From assembly GCA_029237695.1 (NCBI GenBank), contig CM055279.1:4234323-4298322 (forward strand): a stretch of DNA of 64,000 nt. The letters are read 5' to 3'. Source of the stretch: Conchocele bisecta. Its lineage: Eukaryota; Mollusca; Bivalvia; Lucinida; Thyasiridae. This document shows positions 53,001 to 56,000 of this stretch, one piece after another (positions within the stretch are counted from its first letter, which is position 1; the number at the start of each line of letters is the position of its first letter). A program made the translations under genes and the position numbers. The notes beneath the pieces are model-generated. The model was not told where the DNA came from. It saw only the letters and a program-made list of their open reading frames with translations, and did no database searches.

Positions 53001-56000
53001 ACGATATAGAGAATAGTAGGTTAGTGCCGTGAATGGGAAAAAATATCTGGAAAGGCTCAGGAAACGGGATGGGCGAGGCTCTGCCGAGCACATCCCGTTT
53101 CCGTGTCGCGTCAGATATTTTTTCCCATTCACGGCACTAACCTATTATTCTATTTATCCCGCCAACACCTACAAATGGCTGTAAAATGCAAAAATTGTAT
53201 TGACTGGATATCAAAAATGTTTCACGGCACCGTGTTTCACGGCACATACGCACTGTGTTGACGGGATAAATATAGTACATGTTAGAAGCATGCTGGGTCT
53301 TGCAATGAAGGGATGGCAAACCGTGCAGATCCTGATCAGACTGTGCGGATGCACAGTCTGATCTGGATCTACACTGGTCGCAAAACATATAAACCTATTT
53401 CTCCAGTCACAGCCACACATGAGTTTACTGATTTCATGATAAACGAGGATATGCCGAGTGAACCTCCCAGGGTGTCCGGTATAGAGATGTTCCGCAGTAA
53501 TTTGATCTATCTCTGATCTATGTTCATAACTAGCCAGCAGGTATACGTGTGTTGGTGGTTTCACTAAACTTCGTAAGACTAAAATGTTCGTAAATTCGAA
53601 ATTGGAAGTTAGAATAACATTTACACTAATAGGCGATGTTGGTAATTTTTTAGTGGATGTGTTCACATGTAATGATGTGTACATGTAGGCGGAAAATAAT
53701 AGCATTAATTAGCCATGTTAATGTGAATTTTGTTTTAATAAAAATCGTCGTACGAACATATTTATCATACGAAGTTTAGTGAAGCGGGTCCCTGTATTAT
53801 AGGGAAGCCTCTCGGACCTCCCATGATGTTCAGTTTGGACTGTGCTGTGACTTCTCTCATAATACTTAGAATGCAGACATGCATGCTTTGTGGGGCTTAT
53901 ATGCCTGCAATACAGTGAAACGTCTCTATACCGGACGCCCTGGGTTTCGGTGTAGAGAGGTTATACTGTACAGTGAAATATATCATACATGTTTTGCATC
54001 CTTTTACATTCTTGTATTACAGTGACATCTCTCTATGCCGGTTTCTAGACCTGACACCCTGGGGTCCTATACCAGTGTGAACGATTTACAGAGGTTCAAC
54101 TGTATTGTCCCTGATGTCTGCTCATACCTAGAAAGCAGCCGTACATGGTTTGGGTAGCTTATATGTATGTATTACAATGACACCTCATTACAGCGAGCAC
54201 CAAAGGAACCTCCCAGAGTGTCTGATTTAGAGAGGTTCCACTGATCTCTGTTCATACTTGGACATCAGCCATAAATGCTTGGTGGAGCTTATAAGCATGT
54301 AATACAGTGAACACTCTCTACACAGGATATTCTACGGACCTCCCAGGGTGTCCACTGTATTGTGATTTATCTATATTAACCCTTTCAATCCTAAGTAACT
54401 GTAATGGACTGTGGTATGCTAGTTTTCCGACCAATCCAATCGTCACAGAATGATTTTCAGATTAGTCCATTTATGAAAATGTTTTTTTTATAAAAAATAT
54501 GAAAATTACTTGCAAAAAGTGCAGATCCTGATGAGACGGCTCGTTACGAGCCGGCTCATCTGGATCTGCATTGTTTGCGAACCCCGCTATAACGGGCTTT
54601 CGGGTTCAAAGGGTTAATATTTAGAAAGCGCCCGTACATGCTTTGGAGCGCGTTTCGTATCTGCAATACAGTGAAACATCTCTATACCGGACACCATGGG
54701 AACCTCCCACGGTGTCCGGTCTGGAGAGGTTTCACTCTACTTGAGTTCGTTCTCAAGTACGCTACATGTACCTGGGAAGCAGTGAATAAAACATGATAAA
54801 AACATGATAAAACATGATAAAAACATGCTCTTAAGTTCATGCCAAATACCGATTCAGTTAACTAAATGTCCAAACATGTCTTTTCTATTTTCTTCATTTC
54901 TCAATGTTATTACTACTCATATGAACCGTCTCAGCGAGATACATCTTTGAAGAGAAGAATAAAAACAATCAGAAACCATGTGTATCTTCAGCATGAAAAT
55001 GGTTTACGACATTGTTGCGTTCACCTCTGCATCCCATTATAAAATAGGCACATTCTCAAAATATGTGCTCGAAATCAGGCACTTTTATTGGCCGCACAAC
55101 TTAACCTCGAACAATCAGTATAATGGTATATGTCCACTCAGGTTCTGTTGCCTCGAACTTCGGTTAACTCGAAGTTTTTAACATGGTCCGACAGACATCG
55201 AGTAAACGAATGTGAACTGTATTTGGCCAAAAATTATAAAACTTCTGAGCATGTTCTCGAAATTTGTACACAAAATAAGGCAGTATGATTGGCAGAGACT
55301 GAGACATATTGCGCATGCTCAGTCTCGGCCGATCATACATATACGTGTACAGTGGAACCTCTCTAAACCAGGGCCCGTTTCACTAAACTGCGTACGACTA
55401 AACTGTTCGTAAGTGCAAATTTAGGATCGTCTAGAAATTTCAATTGATGGATTTACATTTATTGAGCATAGGCTGCATATGCAGCCTGTGCTCAATAAAT
55501 GTAAATCCAGTAATTGTTTACAAGAAAACATTGTTAATGTAAAATTTACAGGCTATCATAATTTTGCACTTACGAACATTTTGATCGTACGAAGTTTAGT
55601 GAAACGGTCCCAGACACACTGGGAGGTTCCCATGGTGTGCTGTTTAGAGAGGTTCCACTGTATTGATATGTCTGTTTGCATTTAACCTTCATTGAAGATT
55701 TATGTGCATAATCACAACACACCTACGCGTAGTCATCTGTCTGTTTTACAATGAAACCTTTCTAAGCCGCACACCCTGGGGACCTCCCAGGGGGCCCTCA
55801 CAGGGGGACCTCCAAGGGGGACCTCCCAGGGTGTCTGGTTTAGAGAGGTTCCCTTGTATTCAACATTGATGAATGGTGCTACAAATATAGTCATGCACAG
55901 GCACAAATACAAATATACAAACCTCCTTATTTGCGCTGGTGTTCAAAATCTCCTCCGGATTCAAATCTTCGTTGCCGACGTCACCGGTGACGTCATCATC

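Larger units (their letters stand above)
53455..54745 (+). repeat. F3 tandem array with two later insertions
   Basis: Roughly five units of about 170 bp, each with TACAGTGAMAC(A/C)TCTCTATACCGGACACC...GAGAGGTTCCACTG and a spacer such as CATACTTGGACATCAGCCATAAATGCTT. Broken by F4 (53557-53792) and F8 (54376-54617). Confidence 0.8.
25843..55922. other. Bulk of intron 1: transposon-filled
   Basis: No convincing host exon on either strand was seen between exon 2 and exon 1. Recognised elements are listed separately. Stretches with nothing recognised are 26439-27146, 28541-29164, 32797-33237, 33614-34060, 34151-34857, 35000-35420, 37761-38740, 39100-39900, 40270-40998, 44681-45683, 47150-48000 and 48720-49102. 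Confidence 0.5.

Noticed and set aside
53211..53705. 164-codon minus-strand ORF
   Set aside because: Runs through F7, F3 and F4 sequence; a by-product of repeats with low stop density.
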